64,000 nt of DNA, from positions 112,282,001 to 112,346,000 of the forward strand of contig OZ231126.1 of NCBI GenBank assembly GCA_965153355.1, written 5' to 3'. The notes under the pieces are model-generated. The model did not search any database. It was given only the letters and a program-made list of their open reading frames with translations, and was not told the origin of the DNA. Position 1 is the stretch's first letter. Each line of letters opens with the position of its first letter. Of this stretch, positions 25,601 to 35,901 are shown one piece after another. The translations under genes were made by a program, and so were the position numbers. Origin of the DNA: Flaccisagitta enflata. Lineage: Eukaryota > Chaetognatha > Sagittoidea > Aphragmophora.

Positions 25601-25845
25601 TGACAATAATCATGTCAGTTGTAATGATACTTATTTTAGTATAATTTATTCTTTTTTTTTTCTTTTTTTGGTGTTATTATTTTTTTTTATTGCTTTTGAA
25701 TATTTTTCCTTCATCTGTTTGTCTCTGTTGGTCTATCCTTTTATTCTTCTTCCGCTTTATCTGACTTTTTTCTGTCTGTCTTTATATCTCTTTCTGTCAG
25801 TCTGTCTTTTGCTCACTCACTCTCTCTCTTTTTCTCTCTCTCTCT

Positions 25846-25929
<84 letters not shown>

Positions 25930-25933
25930 TTTT

Positions 25934-26368
25934 GGGCAGCGGCCCCAAAGGGCCGATGTCCTGTAGGACACAGGGGTGAATTTCCTTACATCCGTCCGTA
26001 CGTCCGTACGTCCGTCCGTACGTCCCCCCCAACCTTCTCAATTCTCAAATTTCCATTGAATAACATGGGAAAATGACAAAATGCAAATATCCCATTGAAT
26101 AACATGGGAAAATGACAACTTGCAAACTTCCCATTGAATAACATGGAAAATTTACAAACAATAGAAAAATGCACATTTTCTATCAAATAACATGAAAAAA
26201 AAAAAAAAAAAAAATGCAACATAGCAATTGGATAACATGGAAAATTGACAAAAAAATGAAATTCCCATTGAACAACATGGAAATTTGACAATAAATTGTA
26301 GAAAATACATACGTAAGGAAATTCACCCCTGTGTCCTACAGGACATCGGTCCTTTGGGGCCGCTGCCC
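25934..26368. mobile_element. GGGCAGCGGCC foldback element, copy 1
   Basis: Near-perfect inverted ends of about 57 bp carry GGGCAGCGGCCCCAAAGG and GTCCTGTAGGACACAGGGGTG. Inside are about six tandem units of CCCATTGAATAACATGG plus AAAATGACAA. (CCGTACGT)n follows the left end. Confidence 0.88.
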
Positions 26369-26454
26369 TGCTCTCACTCCACCTCTTCAGGTGATCACTC
26401 TAAGCAGGGCATTGGGTACCACTGACCATGTGCAATCCTTGGATGACTTGTTCT

Positions 26455-26459
26455 CTCTT

Positions 26460-26498
<39 letters not shown>

Positions 26499-26569
26499 TT
26501 GACTCTCAGTCTGTCTATCTATTTTTCTGTCTGTCTCTTTTTTTTTCTCTCCCTCTCTATCTCGCTCTT

Positions 26570-26658
<89 letters not shown>

Positions 26659-26670
26659 TTCTCTCTCTCT
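26455..26670. repeat. (CT)n microsatellite blocks
   Basis: Two CT tracts (26457-26493 and 26568-26655) are separated by imperfect pyrimidine sequence. Confidence 0.95.
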
Positions 26671-26764
26671 CACATACCTTAAGTCCTGATTTCATAAATT
26701 TTTGAAAAACAAAAGCAAATAGATAATCCAATGATGTCATAAATAAATATACAAATTTAAGAAA

Positions 26765-26948
26765 ACAAGGCCGGATACATGGCCACCGAAGTCGCGTGCG
26801 GGTGGTCAGGGGCCATATTTGAGGTCACCAGACCATTTGGGTGGGAGCAGTGAGGTCAGAAAAAGTAAAATCATAAAAAAAAAGTAAAATGTGACAGACC
26901 GACTGACCGACGGACAAAGGTTGTAGAGTCGCGTGCACGCGACTAAAA
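26765..26948 (+). mobile_element. GTCGCG-family palindromic element
   Basis: It runs from AACAAGGCCGGATACATGGC through GGTGGGAGCAGTGAGG and GACAGACCGACTGACCGACGG to the terminal palindrome AGTCGCGTGCACGCGACT followed by AAAAATGA. It is one of the most complete copies in the window. Confidence 0.85.
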
Positions 26949-27211
26949 ATGATTTCAAAGATTAGTTGAAAGGTATAGAATGAATAAATAAATGAATAAA
27001 TATATCAATAAATAAATAAATAAGTAAAGAAAAAATGATTATTTAAAGTCATTGCAATTACTAATGACAGCAAAAAAAATTATATTAATATCTATGTCAT
27101 TAACATATTTTCTTTTAATTTTTATAATTCCTCGTTTCATCCCCTCTCTCTTTTTACATAAAAAAGTGTTTTACATAACTTAAATAAATGTTATAGTGAA
27201 ATACTCAACAA

Positions 27212-27423
27212 TGTGGAAGCGGAAGCGGAAGCGGAAGCAGAAGCGGAAGCGGAAGCAGAAGTGGAAGCTATGCCTTTTAAATGGGTGGAAGCAGAAGCAG
27301 AAGCGGAAGCTATGCTTTTTGATGTGGGGGAAGCGGAAGCGGAAGCGGAAGCTGTCAATTCTGCCAATTCTCAAATATGCCTTTCGGAAGCGGTCCAAAA
27401 ATCTACCGCTTCTGCATCTCTAG
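27212..27423. mobile_element. GGAAGC-repeat MITE, copy 2
   Basis: It begins ATGTGGAAGCGGAAGCGG and contains three blocks of GGAAGC/AGAAGC hexamers. It ends CTACCGCTTCTGCATCTCTAG, the inverse of the start of copy 1. The Glu/Ala-rich open frame over it is an artefact. Confidence 0.75.
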
Positions 27424-27859
27424 TTCGAACAATCGCGCGGAAGGCCTCAATCGTGGAATGTTTGGCCACCTACCCTCGCATCCCGCCTTCCACCGCGTGG
27501 TGGAAATTCTTTGGTGATTTCCTGCCAGAATTGGATCAGTATATCATTCGGAACCAAGATTTGGGCGTGGAAATATATATTTGGTACGGCTCATATGAAG
27601 TTTCAACAAAATCAATTGAAAAATGACAAATTTATGCATGTTTTTCACTTGTAAGCTGGTTGGGTGGTAGTCCGGTTTGTCCGGTTAGCATGGTAGAGAT
27701 TTTTCTTTGCCTCTTTGATTCTAGGACAAACTATTCGTAGTTACCTGCGAAAAATGGCAAGCTGTGCTGTCAAGCACTTTAATGGTGGTCGCACAAATCG
27801 GGAGGACCTGCCAGAGCATCAGTGGGAAGCGGCTGGCTTTCTGCCTCCTGCAATACAGG
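27424..27859 (+). other. Two possible exons of unknown gene
   Basis: Segments 27424-27583 (TCTAG acceptor, TTG/GTACGG donor) and 27725-27859 (TTCTAG acceptor, CAG/GTTTAC donor) read as protein-like sequence. The first includes a WWKFFGDFLPELDQY stretch and the second ends in GGRTNREDLPEHQWEAAGF. The best frames of the two do not join in phase, so the structure is unresolved. They could be distal exons of the MULE-like gene 7 kb upstream. Confidence 0.25.
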
Positions 27860-28539
27860 TTTACATAAATGTGTCAACGTAGATAAGTAGTATAGTAAGT
27901 AACGAGTTAGGCGTTCTATAAAGAAAAGTGTAAATAATCAAGTTACATAATTGTGTTTCATGTTTCGAGCAGATAAACCGATAAGGAGCACCTGATCATT
28001 GTATTACTGAAAAAGATGAAGATAAACACCTGTTATATCTTTCGTTCAAATAGAAAGTATATTTTCTTCAAAATGTTGGACTCTAATCATTAATTATGGT
28101 AAGCGAAATAAAACGTGAAAGTAGACTTAAATTTTCACCTTCGACACAATTTGTCTGTGATTTTCCTTTTACGTGTTCTTTTCTTTAAGACATTTTCTCA
28201 TTTTCAATCTTTTCATCTTAACTTTTATTAAATCTGTTTTTACGCTCAAGTTTCTTTATCTGAATCTGAAATCATCCGGGTCTCTGTTTAGTTGTAATGT
28301 ATAAAGTTTTCTCTTTCTCACTTTCTTCTCTTTCAATTTCAAAATCGAATCGTTTTGTTGCTTATTTCGAATTTTTCATTTCTTCCGTCGGTTGTTTGGT
28401 CGATAGGTCCATCTGTCTGTCCGTCCGTTCGTGTGTTTGTCGGTCAATCTTGTTCCTAATTATTGGTCTACCTCAATTGGATTGTCTTTAATGATCTTTT
28501 ATCATTTTCGGAATTTTTTCTATTAAGCTTGTAAGCAAA

Positions 28540-29250
28540 ATGGAACCTCCAGTTGTAGATTTAACTTCAACTGCAACTGCAACTGCAACTGCGACAGCAT
28601 CCGATTTCAGTAGCATGGCGCAGTTTGCACATCGCGTCATGACCTACCCGTGTCACGTTGTAATCAAACGGTGTAAGGTCATTGATGGAGACGGCCTTCG
28701 ATACCTGGAGTGGGAAAAACGCATGGAAGATCGCCGTTTGGTCAAGAAGGCCCTCAAAAGAATGCGGGCTAAAGAAAGGAAGGATAATTTTAAACTGGCC
28801 TTACCCGCGAGGGTAATTGTTAAACGTAATTACCACCTTGACACGAGTGCTCGTCTGATCCGCGCAAAAAATGATCCATCGTGGAAGAAGATAGTGGCGG
28901 AAAATCAGCGCAAGTTGGGGGTGCCCATAAATCCGAAATTTAGGAATAACGGGATTTATTCCTGCTTCTTCGCTCGCAGTTTGGGACCGCGCAAAATGCC
29001 CGACAAGAAATTGGATGTTCTTCAAAAAGTCTACGGGTCTGCGTGCGACACCTGGGGTGACGCCGTAAGAAGGCATCAAGAGGATACCGCCGTCTTACGA
29101 AAGCTCAAGAAGAAGGCCGCGTTTGGATATCGAATCGATTCCTGGAAGAGGATTCGATTTGAAGGGGCGCCTCACCAGGAATTTGTGGGCTATTTGGACG
29201 ACCCTTTACGATTCGTGCGTGTTCGCGAGCAAAAAGAAAAAAAAAAGTGA
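28540..29250 (+). CDS. Basic protein of unknown function, virus-like cluster
   Basis: A 236-codon single-exon frame starts at ATG in AAAATGGAAC. Residues 10-20 are a Thr-Ala repeat. The rest is evenly charged and highly basic: a KKALKRMRAKERK stretch near 68-80, GIYSCFFARSLGPRK near 145, and a lysine-rich C terminus. I recognise no domain. Base composition and lack of low-complexity filler set it apart from flanking repeats. It is followed after about 200 bp by a second frame on the same strand, and it opens the compact gene block that runs to 47.3 kb. A nucleic-acid-binding or virion-core role would fit its charge, but that is inference. Confidence 0.6.
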   Translation: MEPPVVDLTSTATATATATASDFSSMAQFAHRVMTYPCHVVIKRCKVIDGDGLRYLEWEKRMEDRRLVKKALKRMRAKERKDNFKLALPARVIVKRNYHLDTSARLIRAKNDPSWKKIVAENQRKLGVPINPKFRNNGIYSCFFARSLGPRKMPDKKLDVLQKVYGSACDTWGDAVRRHQEDTAVLRKLKKKAAFGYRIDSWKRIRFEGAPHQEFVGYLDDPLRFVRVREQKEKKK

Positions 29251-29453
29251 TGTCGGTGCCGTGCTGTGCCTTGCTTTCCCGTTCCGTGTTGTGTCGCGCC
29301 GCGTGTATTGCGTGTTTGACTAAAGTTTTTGTTTGTGTAGTGCAATAATTAATGTGACTCAAGGAGACCTATTTTGTCAATTTTGGATTAATTTTCATCA
29401 TTTTCTCTCTCTTTTCTTATTTTCGAGATCAAAAAAACAAAAAGCCGGGCAGC

Positions 29454-30317
29454 ATGCTTTCCATTAAAAAATTTCCTGCCTACGTCAATGGCCAAAAAAA
29501 CCCTACTAAGATGAGTTTTGTCGTGCTCAAACGAAATGATAGTGTCGAAAAAGCCGTGCAAGAATACATCGCTAAAGGAGAAACTAAAGTGAGCCTTAAA
29601 AAGGTCACTAAAATCGAAAAAAAACGTTTTAAGCCAACGATTACTCCTCAAAGAGGTGTTGACGCGAATGTCAATCGACTTCAAGACAGATTCAATGCTT
29701 TGAAGGAAGAAACTGACGCGTTTCTCCGGCCCGATCCACTTAGCTTGGATGATCCGATGCTCGAGTCCGAGCCTCCGACCATCAAGACCGAGCCTGATTT
29801 CGAGCCTTATTCGATTCCTTCCAACTTTCCAACGTCATTCGAAATTGTGGCGCCAGATGTGATTCCTTCTACCTGGCCAACGTCATTTCAAATTGGGGCG
29901 CCAGAAATGTCGAATTTGGTCGATGGTGCTTCCTCTTCTCGTTCGTTTGTGTTTCATCCGAGTAAAACGTCCAAAAGCGAATCGCCGCCTGATCCTTCAC
30001 TTTCGTTGGCGCCCGACGTTTCGCCTCGTCATGACAAGCCGGAATGCTCGAATTCGCTACCGCAAGAGGCATCTAACATGCCCGACGTCAAGATCGATTT
30101 AGATAAACTGCCCGAAACCAGTCAACCAGTCAACCAGTCAACCAGTCAATCAGTCAACCAGTCAACTCAAAATCTTATACAAACAGCGCTTGCATCTGCC
30201 AGAGGAGTTGTTTTGCAGTATGAACTTATGTCCATGTATTTGGCCAACACGAGCGACAATGCTAATACTACGGCCGTAACCTCGCAAGTGGATTCGTCGG
30301 TAATATCTAGTTCATAA
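29454..30317 (+). CDS. Unknown Ser/Pro-rich protein, virus-like cluster
   Basis: A 287-codon frame starts at ATG after GGGCAGC. The first 80 residues are basic and look folded (FVVLKRNDSVEKAVQEYI). The middle is Pro/Ser/Asp-rich and contains an internal duplication: PSNFPTSFEIVAPDVIP is followed by PSTWPTSFQIGAPE. Residues 225-238 are a QPVNQSTSQSVNQST repeat. The C terminus is Ser/Thr-rich. No known domain was recognised. AATAAA motifs occur about 80-100 bp after the stop. A disordered adaptor or regulatory protein is possible. Confidence 0.55.
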   Translation: MLSIKKFPAYVNGQKNPTKMSFVVLKRNDSVEKAVQEYIAKGETKVSLKKVTKIEKKRFKPTITPQRGVDANVNRLQDRFNALKEETDAFLRPDPLSLDDPMLESEPPTIKTEPDFEPYSIPSNFPTSFEIVAPDVIPSTWPTSFQIGAPEMSNLVDGASSSRSFVFHPSKTSKSESPPDPSLSLAPDVSPRHDKPECSNSLPQEASNMPDVKIDLDKLPETSQPVNQSTSQSVNQSTQNLIQTALASARGVVLQYELMSMYLANTSDNANTTAVTSQVDSSVISSS

Positions 30318-30507
30318 ATATATTAACACTCGGAAATAAGCATGAGCTTTAAAAAGATATTGCTTTTTTTACAGAATGAATAATAATTTAAATGAAAAAA
30401 ATGTGGAATAAAGTCTTTAAATAAAATCAATTTAACTGTTTTTCTGTTGAAAAAAATATTTTTTTAAAGTTGATGTTTTTTTAAGTGTTGATATATTTAT
30501 GAACTAG

Positions 30508-30858
30508 ATGGTAACAGCGTCAAAGAGTTCAACGACCTCAAAAGTATCGCCATCGAGCCTATCGTCCGCGAATTTCCCGTCCACGACTGCCTCGCCTTCG
30601 ACGTCCTCGCATTTGTCGAATTTGTGTGGGGAAATGAATCCCAATGTGCATAACACATCTTTATCAAAAGAGCGTGTCGAAATTGTTAAGAGTGGCAACG
30701 ATGAGTTGATACAAGAATATGAATGCGACACTTGTAATAAAAGATTCCCTCATCATTCTGATTGGAAAGCTCACGCGCGTCGTGAGCATATTCCCATCGA
30801 AATGCGCGATCGAGTGAAGTATGATTTCTTCAGCGTTGTTCAGCGACTAAAGCGCTAA
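30508..30858 (+). CDS. Small single C2H2 zinc-finger protein
   Basis: A 116-codon frame starts at ATG. The first 60 residues are Ser-rich. Residues 73-95 form one canonical C2H2 finger, C-X2-C-X12-H-X4-H, within YECDTCNKRF...HARREH. The C-terminal 20 residues are basic and may form a helix. It lies third in the plus-strand series 28540, 29454, 30508, with spacings of about 200 bp. A transcription-regulator or DNA-binding role is inferred from the finger alone. It could be an exon of a longer gene, but both the ATG and stop look natural. Confidence 0.6.
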   Translation: MVTASKSSTTSKVSPSSLSSANFPSTTASPSTSSHLSNLCGEMNPNVHNTSLSKERVEIVKSGNDELIQEYECDTCNKRFPHHSDWKAHARREHIPIEMRDRVKYDFFSVVQRLKR

Positions 30859-30902
30859 TCTTTTATTTGTTTGTGAGATGAGGGAATCTTTTATTGCAGG
30901 TG

Positions 30903-30905
<3 letters not shown>

Positions 30906-30982
<77 letters not shown>
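30906..30982. repeat. (GA)n microsatellite
   Basis: About 38 GA units lie just after the zinc-finger ORF. A shorter GA tract lies at 31370-31414. Confidence 0.97.
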
Positions 30983-30984
<2 letters not shown>

Positions 30985-30999
30985 TAGTGTAAATAGTCA

Positions 31000-31365
31000 A
31001 ATTGTGTTCGCGCCTTTCGATTGTAAAAAAAGTAAAAGAAAACCTCTTATTCAGAGAGAAAAAGAAATCGTGATATAATAAATCAAAGAAAATAAGCGAG
31101 TGCGAAAAAAAAATGAATTATACAAAAAGCGTAACAAAAAAATACACTCTTGGATTATTACCCCGGAATACATCAAAACACTAGCATGGATTACTACTTT
31201 GGATTACGTCGAAACACTAGCAGGGTAAGTTCATGACAATTTTACTATCTTCTTCTCCTTTTTCTTCTCCTTTTTTTCCTTTTCACTGCTTTCTTCGGCC
31301 TCTGAAAATGAGATTGTTTTTGAAATGGTGAAAAAAATGAGACTAGTAAATATGTGGTAGAAACA

Positions 31366-31419
<54 letters not shown>

Positions 31420-32071
31420 GCAGACGGATTGATAGAAAGATTACCAAAACACATTGGAAGAAAGAGTGATTTTTAAGTGACCTTTAAGTGGCGCCTATGT
31501 GACTCTTATGGTTCTCGGTAAAAGGCCTCTGGTTTCAATACGTACCCTGCATTTCTGCCGTCTCCTCTTACTGACCCTTCCGGATTTTGTTCTTTTGAGT
31601 CTCGTCATATCATTTATGGCTTTGTTAACAGTTGCAATTTCGAGGTTATTACTGGTAAACATATTATGAGTTACATGTTCGCGTTTTACCAAAAGTTGGG
31701 TTTTTGTTTATTTAAGTTATTAATGCATTCGATTCACTGGACATGTTTGTTGTTATATGAAATCGTTGGCTTTCGTTTCCGTGATGAGTGATGTTTTGAA
31801 GAACCTGTTTAAAATATGTTACAATGTGAATACTTTTACTGAAGAACGCTGATGTTAGAAAAAATTAGTACTGAGAGACACAAAAAAAATTACCGTAATG
31901 TCCACGGTGGAGTGATGTAAATTAGAGAAGAAGCAAGTTAAAATTATTAACATTGCTAGAAACATGCTTAGGACAACAGCATGTTTTTTAGAGTACTTCA
32001 AGTTAATCTTAAACCGAAGATTTAATTTGTTTGGAGTCATTTTCGGTTTTTTTTTTCATTCAAATGCTGTA
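31000..32071. other. Gap between plus-strand and minus-strand gene groups
   Basis: AT-rich with no coding signal recognised. A direct repeat of GGATTA(T/C)TAC...ACACTAGCA occurs at 31152-31188 and 31187-31222 and ends in GCAGGGTAAGTT. This is the convergence zone of the two transcription directions. Confidence 0.5.
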
Positions 32072-32602
32072 TCAATATGAATCAAAATGATTTTTAAGCA
32101 ATGTTAACAAGTATGTTTCATTTTTTCCAACTGAGTTTTTTAACAATGTTTCTCTGAATTTACAAAATTTAACAAGTGAAATGTTTTTGTTTAAAATAGT
32201 TATAAGAGCTAAACATAGTTGTCCACATTTTGAGCTTGTTAATGTTTGAAAATTTGCAGAGAAATTGAAAGTTTTTAAATTATGTTTTTGGCTAAATTCA
32301 GAAATATATTTCATTACTTTAGTATTGTTTGAAATTGTATTTAAAGAATCGCATAGTATTAAAGAACGTTGACGCCAGAATATTGCAATTAAACACCAAT
32401 GTGACTGAAAATTTATAATAATGTTTGTGATTTTATTATCTCGGAGCTTTTTTTTGGGGAGATATAGTAAATCAGTTAAAGGAATTATAAATTCTCCGTT
32501 ATACGTAGATTTGAAGCAACGAGGACATTTTTGCAATATGTTAATAAGGTCTGTTTTCGAAGTTGGGTTCCAAGTTGAATTTGCGCGTGGTTCCATGATC
32601 AT
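32072..32602 (-). CDS. Adenain-like cysteine protease (Maverick/Polinton PRO)
   Basis: A 176-residue single-exon frame. The catalytic set of adenovirus-type (Ulp1-related, C5) proteases is visible in order: His68 in HWCLIAIFW, Asp85 in LILCDSLN, Gln119 and Cys126 in FQTLTSSKCGQLC. The Gln to Cys spacing of seven equals that of adenain. In Polintons, adintoviruses and adenoviruses this enzyme matures the capsid proteins. The gene lies 36 bp after the capsid-like gene on the same strand, as in Polintons. ATG codons at 32602 and 32596 are both possible; a (CATGT)n run sits immediately upstream. All four key residues are intact and there are no internal stops, so the enzyme may be active. Confidence 0.85.
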   Translation of the reverse strand: MIMEPRANSTWNPTSKTDLINILQKCPRCFKSTYNGEFIIPLTDLLYLPKKKLRDNKITNIIINFQSHWCLIAIFWRQRSLILCDSLNTISNNTKVMKYISEFSQKHNLKTFNFSANFQTLTSSKCGQLCLALITILNKNISLVKFCKFRETLLKNSVGKNETYLLTLLKNHFDSY

Positions 32603-32637
32603 GTCATGTCATGTCATGTCATGTCATGTCATGTCAT
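32597..32637. repeat. (CATGT)n pentanucleotide repeat at the protease start
   Basis: Seven to eight copies of CATGT/TCATG span the protease start and its gap to the capsid gene. Slippage here would add or remove start codons in different frames. Confidence 0.95.
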
Positions 32638-32638
32638 T

Positions 32639-33158
32639 TCATTGATCCGTTTCGTAGTCCTTGTAGAGTTGACCATCTTTTATGGCGATGGTAGATAATT
32701 GCTTGTACAATATCACAGCTCGGATCACGTAGGTTAAATTCTGCTCGAAACGTAAAAAAAGCGTGGTTGGTCCGTCTGATAGAACCGGTTTTGGAACGAC
32801 TCTGTCGGATACGGGCGGAGCGTGTTGGTTCTCTGAAGAGCGTGGACCAAGCGAGAAGGGTAAGAAAAAGGAATCAGCCATCCATCTGCAAATAAAGTAA
32901 CGCAGGGATACAAATTCTGTAATTTTATGCGCCAAGAGGTTCAAAGCTCCATTACACTCAGAGGTAGTTTTGCGTTTATAGATATTTACCTTTCCTTTGA
33001 GATAATGCTTCCGAATTCTGACAGTCCTCCGATGGTTTCCATACACGTGTAATATGACGCGCTAAAATGTAATGTTTTTGTTTTTGATTAGTTTCGATCC
33101 TACATTTGTTCTTGTTTTAGCATAGGGCGCCTATGGCGCTCTATGCGTCTTGGTTCAC

Positions 33159-33228
<70 letters not shown>

Positions 33229-35418
33229 TTCCTCCTTCCCCCTCCTCTCCCTCTAAAACCTCCTCCTAAGTGAAATCCTGCAGCCTCCTCATCATAAATT
33301 TCGTTGTGTTCCTCGCTTCTTCCTCCTAATTTTCCTTTTTTTCTTTTGTAAAGATTTGTTGTTGTTTTTAGTCTTGGATAAGCGACTCTATAGAGAGTTT
33401 TGTCCGTCTGTCGTTGTATTGGTTTATCCGTCGGTCTTTTGCGCTTGTCCGTCTGTCTTACCGGATATGCCTATCGTTGCTGAAATCGTAGCCACAGTCA
33501 AGTTGTGCGGGGGCAGCAGAGGGAATTGAAGGAACTCTGTAAATGAATTAATTGATGAAATTTTTTTTTTTTGTGTGTGTGTTTTAGTCATGTTGTGTTA
33601 TCTCATTTGTTGTTTACTTACTTTGTAGACAGTGATGTCTGTATAAAAGCAGACTTGAGTTTGTGTCTTTGCCACATATTGAAACATGAGCCCAGATCTC
33701 CGATATAATCAGTATTTCTGAATGGGAAAAAAATGGTCATATTGATTTAACAACTTTTTGAAATATCAACAAACAAATAACTCGAAAGACTGACTGATTG
33801 ACTTGCTTACTTGAACAAAATTATGACGCACGAAGAGAAACTGTCTCTGAGTGTGATGGAGCTTTGGACCTCTTGATGACCAATTTCGAATGACACAGTT
33901 TTGACCTTAAATATAATTGGAAGATAGAATAAAAAATGTTTGATCCCGCCTGTTTGTTTACTCATAAATTGAGTGTCGTACCGTGTCGCGGAGAAACTGT
34001 ATTTGGTACGCGGATCCGTTTTGAAGCCTCTTGTGCACTTCGATCAATGAATGGTTATCTAGCAAAATAGCTAGAATGTAGACGGTCAATTCCTAAAAAA
34101 AAAAAACATAAAAAAATGAAAGTCGGCTCTCTTTAGTTGTGGTCGCGCGACTACCTTGTTGGTCTGTTGTATTGTTTATGGCTTTGTTTACCTTAAAACG
34201 AAGGGTTGGCTTTGCTCCGGTATTGCTAGTACATGTGAAAATCCGTTTGTCCTTTGCAAAACCTAGTTGAATCACAAGCTTTAAAAAGCCCGGCAATATG
34301 GCGGGCATTGCGTCCAGTGGAGAGACAAACTGCATAAAGAGGTTGATTTCATTCTTATTGAGTAATGCTTGACAAGTCTTTCCTTGGACCGTAATTGGAG
34401 TGTATGTCGTGGTGCCATTTGCTGCTGTTGTTTTGGTGAAACAAGATTCGATGTTGGTCGTTAAAGCATCGGAAAGGTCGTCCGAAGACTTTTCAAATTC
34501 GTTGAGAAAAGCTAAAGGGAGGGGTAGGTGGGGGGAAGAGGGAGAGAAATGTTATAATTCGTGGTTAGGCTGATAAAAAAGCATCTTTATCTATTAATAT
34601 AGTTATTTCATGATGTATATCTTTGTACTTTTTCGTGCTTGAGGCGTGTATCTTGTGATGTATTGATACTTTGATAGCAGTTGATAGGATCCGGGGTCCA
34701 TGCGATTCAAATTCGTCTCCCCATAGTTGATGGTGACGCTGTCTAGAATGGCATGAGCTTCAATGTGAGAGAAAAGGCAAATGGCGAAAGTTGCGTGTAA
34801 GTGGGTGGGGTTATACTTTCAATTACCACATTTTTTGGGGAGGAGCAGTAAAGGAAACAAGGCCGGATACACGGCAGGACAGTCGCGGACAGTTGGGCAG
34901 GAGCAGTAAAGCGAAAAACTATTTAAAATTTAAGCATGTGACGGACGGACCTACGGACTTACCTACCGACCGACACGGCATGGTGTAGAGTCGCATGTCC
35001 GCGACTAAAAATAGAACCATACAATTAAAGTCAAATTACGGATAAAGTGGGTTGTAGAGTTAAGTGTATGCATTATTCATAAAATATAAAGGTTATACTA
35101 ACCGAAGGGGTTTGGGGCCGATACAAAGTCTTCTTGTGTTAGCCCTGTTGGTGTAGGGCTTTTAGTGTTCTCAACATAAACAACAGCTTCGAGAAACACC
35201 TTACGGGAATTCCAGAAACAATTTGGATCTTGAAACAGAAAATTAGCTATGCGATTGGTTTTGACGACATCGAGCCCGTCAACGCATCGTATTGGAATGT
35301 ATTTTGCAAAATTGAGGCCTTTCTCTAAGAAAATGGTATTGTCCTGTAAAAACGACTGAACAGTACTGTCTAGGAATTCTTGAGGCTTTTTGAATGGCGG
35401 CGGCCTTGCGTTTTCCAT
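32639..35418 (-). CDS. Probable double jelly-roll major capsid protein, 8 exons
   Basis: Eight minus-strand exons join with consistent phase: 35418-35103, 34511-34192, 34092-33982, 33905-33811, 33717-33622, 33536-33462, 33061-32990 and 32885-32639. They predict 443 residues from an ATG. The order of motifs follows Polinton/adintovirus major capsid proteins as I know them. There is an early hydrophobic LPGFLKLVIQLGF segment, then TVYILAILLDN, then a YDFSNDRHIRASYYTCM stretch, then a WMADSFFLPFSLGP stretch, and near the end a G-T-L-F-L-R-F strand. The adjacent protease and the size support this. Introns 1 and 6 contain GTCGCG-family repeat copies, and intron 6 also a (CT)n tract. Identification is by pattern only; a structure prediction would settle it. 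Confidence 0.6.
33162..33226. repeat. (CT)n microsatellite in a capsid gene intron
   Basis: About 32 CT units lie within intron 6 of the capsid-like gene. Confidence 0.95.
33366..33475 (-). mobile_element. GTCGCG-family fragment in a capsid gene intron
   Basis: TTTTTAGTCTTGGATAAGCGACTCTATAGAG followed by GTCCGTCTGTCG and further GTCGG/GTCCG motifs match the terminal part of the family. It overlaps the exon 6 border near 33462. Confidence 0.5.
34852..35008 (+). mobile_element. GTCGCG-family element in capsid intron 1
   Basis: It runs from GGAAACAAGGCCGGATACACGG through GTTGGGCAGGAGCAGTAAAG and GACCGACACGGC to GTAGAGTCGCATGTCCGCGACT. It is a near-complete copy, antisense to the host gene. Confidence 0.85.
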
Positions 35419-35577
35419 TGTTTATTGTTTATTTGTTTTTCCTAAACGTTTAGATGGGCCAACACACCTCTATAACTGGCTTTGTCCGTTGGATTGTCGG
35501 TCTGTCGGTTGGTCGGTAACGCATTCGTTTAACGATCCACACGGCGCGCTCTATTGGCCTATTTGACCTTGTTTTTT

Positions 35578-35832
35578 TTATTTAAACAAATTGCTTGGTG
35601 TTACTTTTGTTTTTGTTTTTGTTGTTGGTCTTTTTTTTTTTATAGTCTTTTTCACGGTCTTTTTTGTGTCTGACTCGACTGAAGGAGGATTTTTTTTGAG
35701 TTTTTTGTTTGGTGTTTCGCTTTTTGTTTCTTGTTTTGGTTCAATTTGTTTTTTTTCCTGCGAATTATCGAGTTCCTTGAAATGAACTAAGAAATTGGAA
35801 TTAGGTCCGTATTTGGGTTCGTACCAAGGCAT
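35578..35832 (-). CDS. Small lysine-rich basic protein
   Basis: An 84-residue frame starts MPWYEPKYGPNSNF and continues into a Lys/Pro/Thr-rich tail (KKTVKKTIKKKRPTTKTKTK). It sits between the capsid-like gene and the probable minor capsid gene on the same strand. Small basic virion proteins that condense DNA are usual at this place in adenovirus-like elements, so a core-protein role is a reasonable guess. Low complexity means the frame could also be fortuitous. Confidence 0.5.
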   Translation of the reverse strand: MPWYEPKYGPNSNFLVHFKELDNSQEKKQIEPKQETKSETPNKKLKKNPPSVESDTKKTVKKTIKKKRPTTKTKTKVTPSNLFK

Positions 35833-35901
35833 ATTGCATAAAAAGATCTGTAAAAGAAAAAAATAATTGAGTCCTTTTTTTCTTTTTATCGGTTTGTTTG
35901 T

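Noticed and set aside
27213-27626. Glu/Ala-rich 137-residue frame
   Set aside because: Its first half is a GGAAGC-repeat MITE; only the part from 27424 may be an exon.
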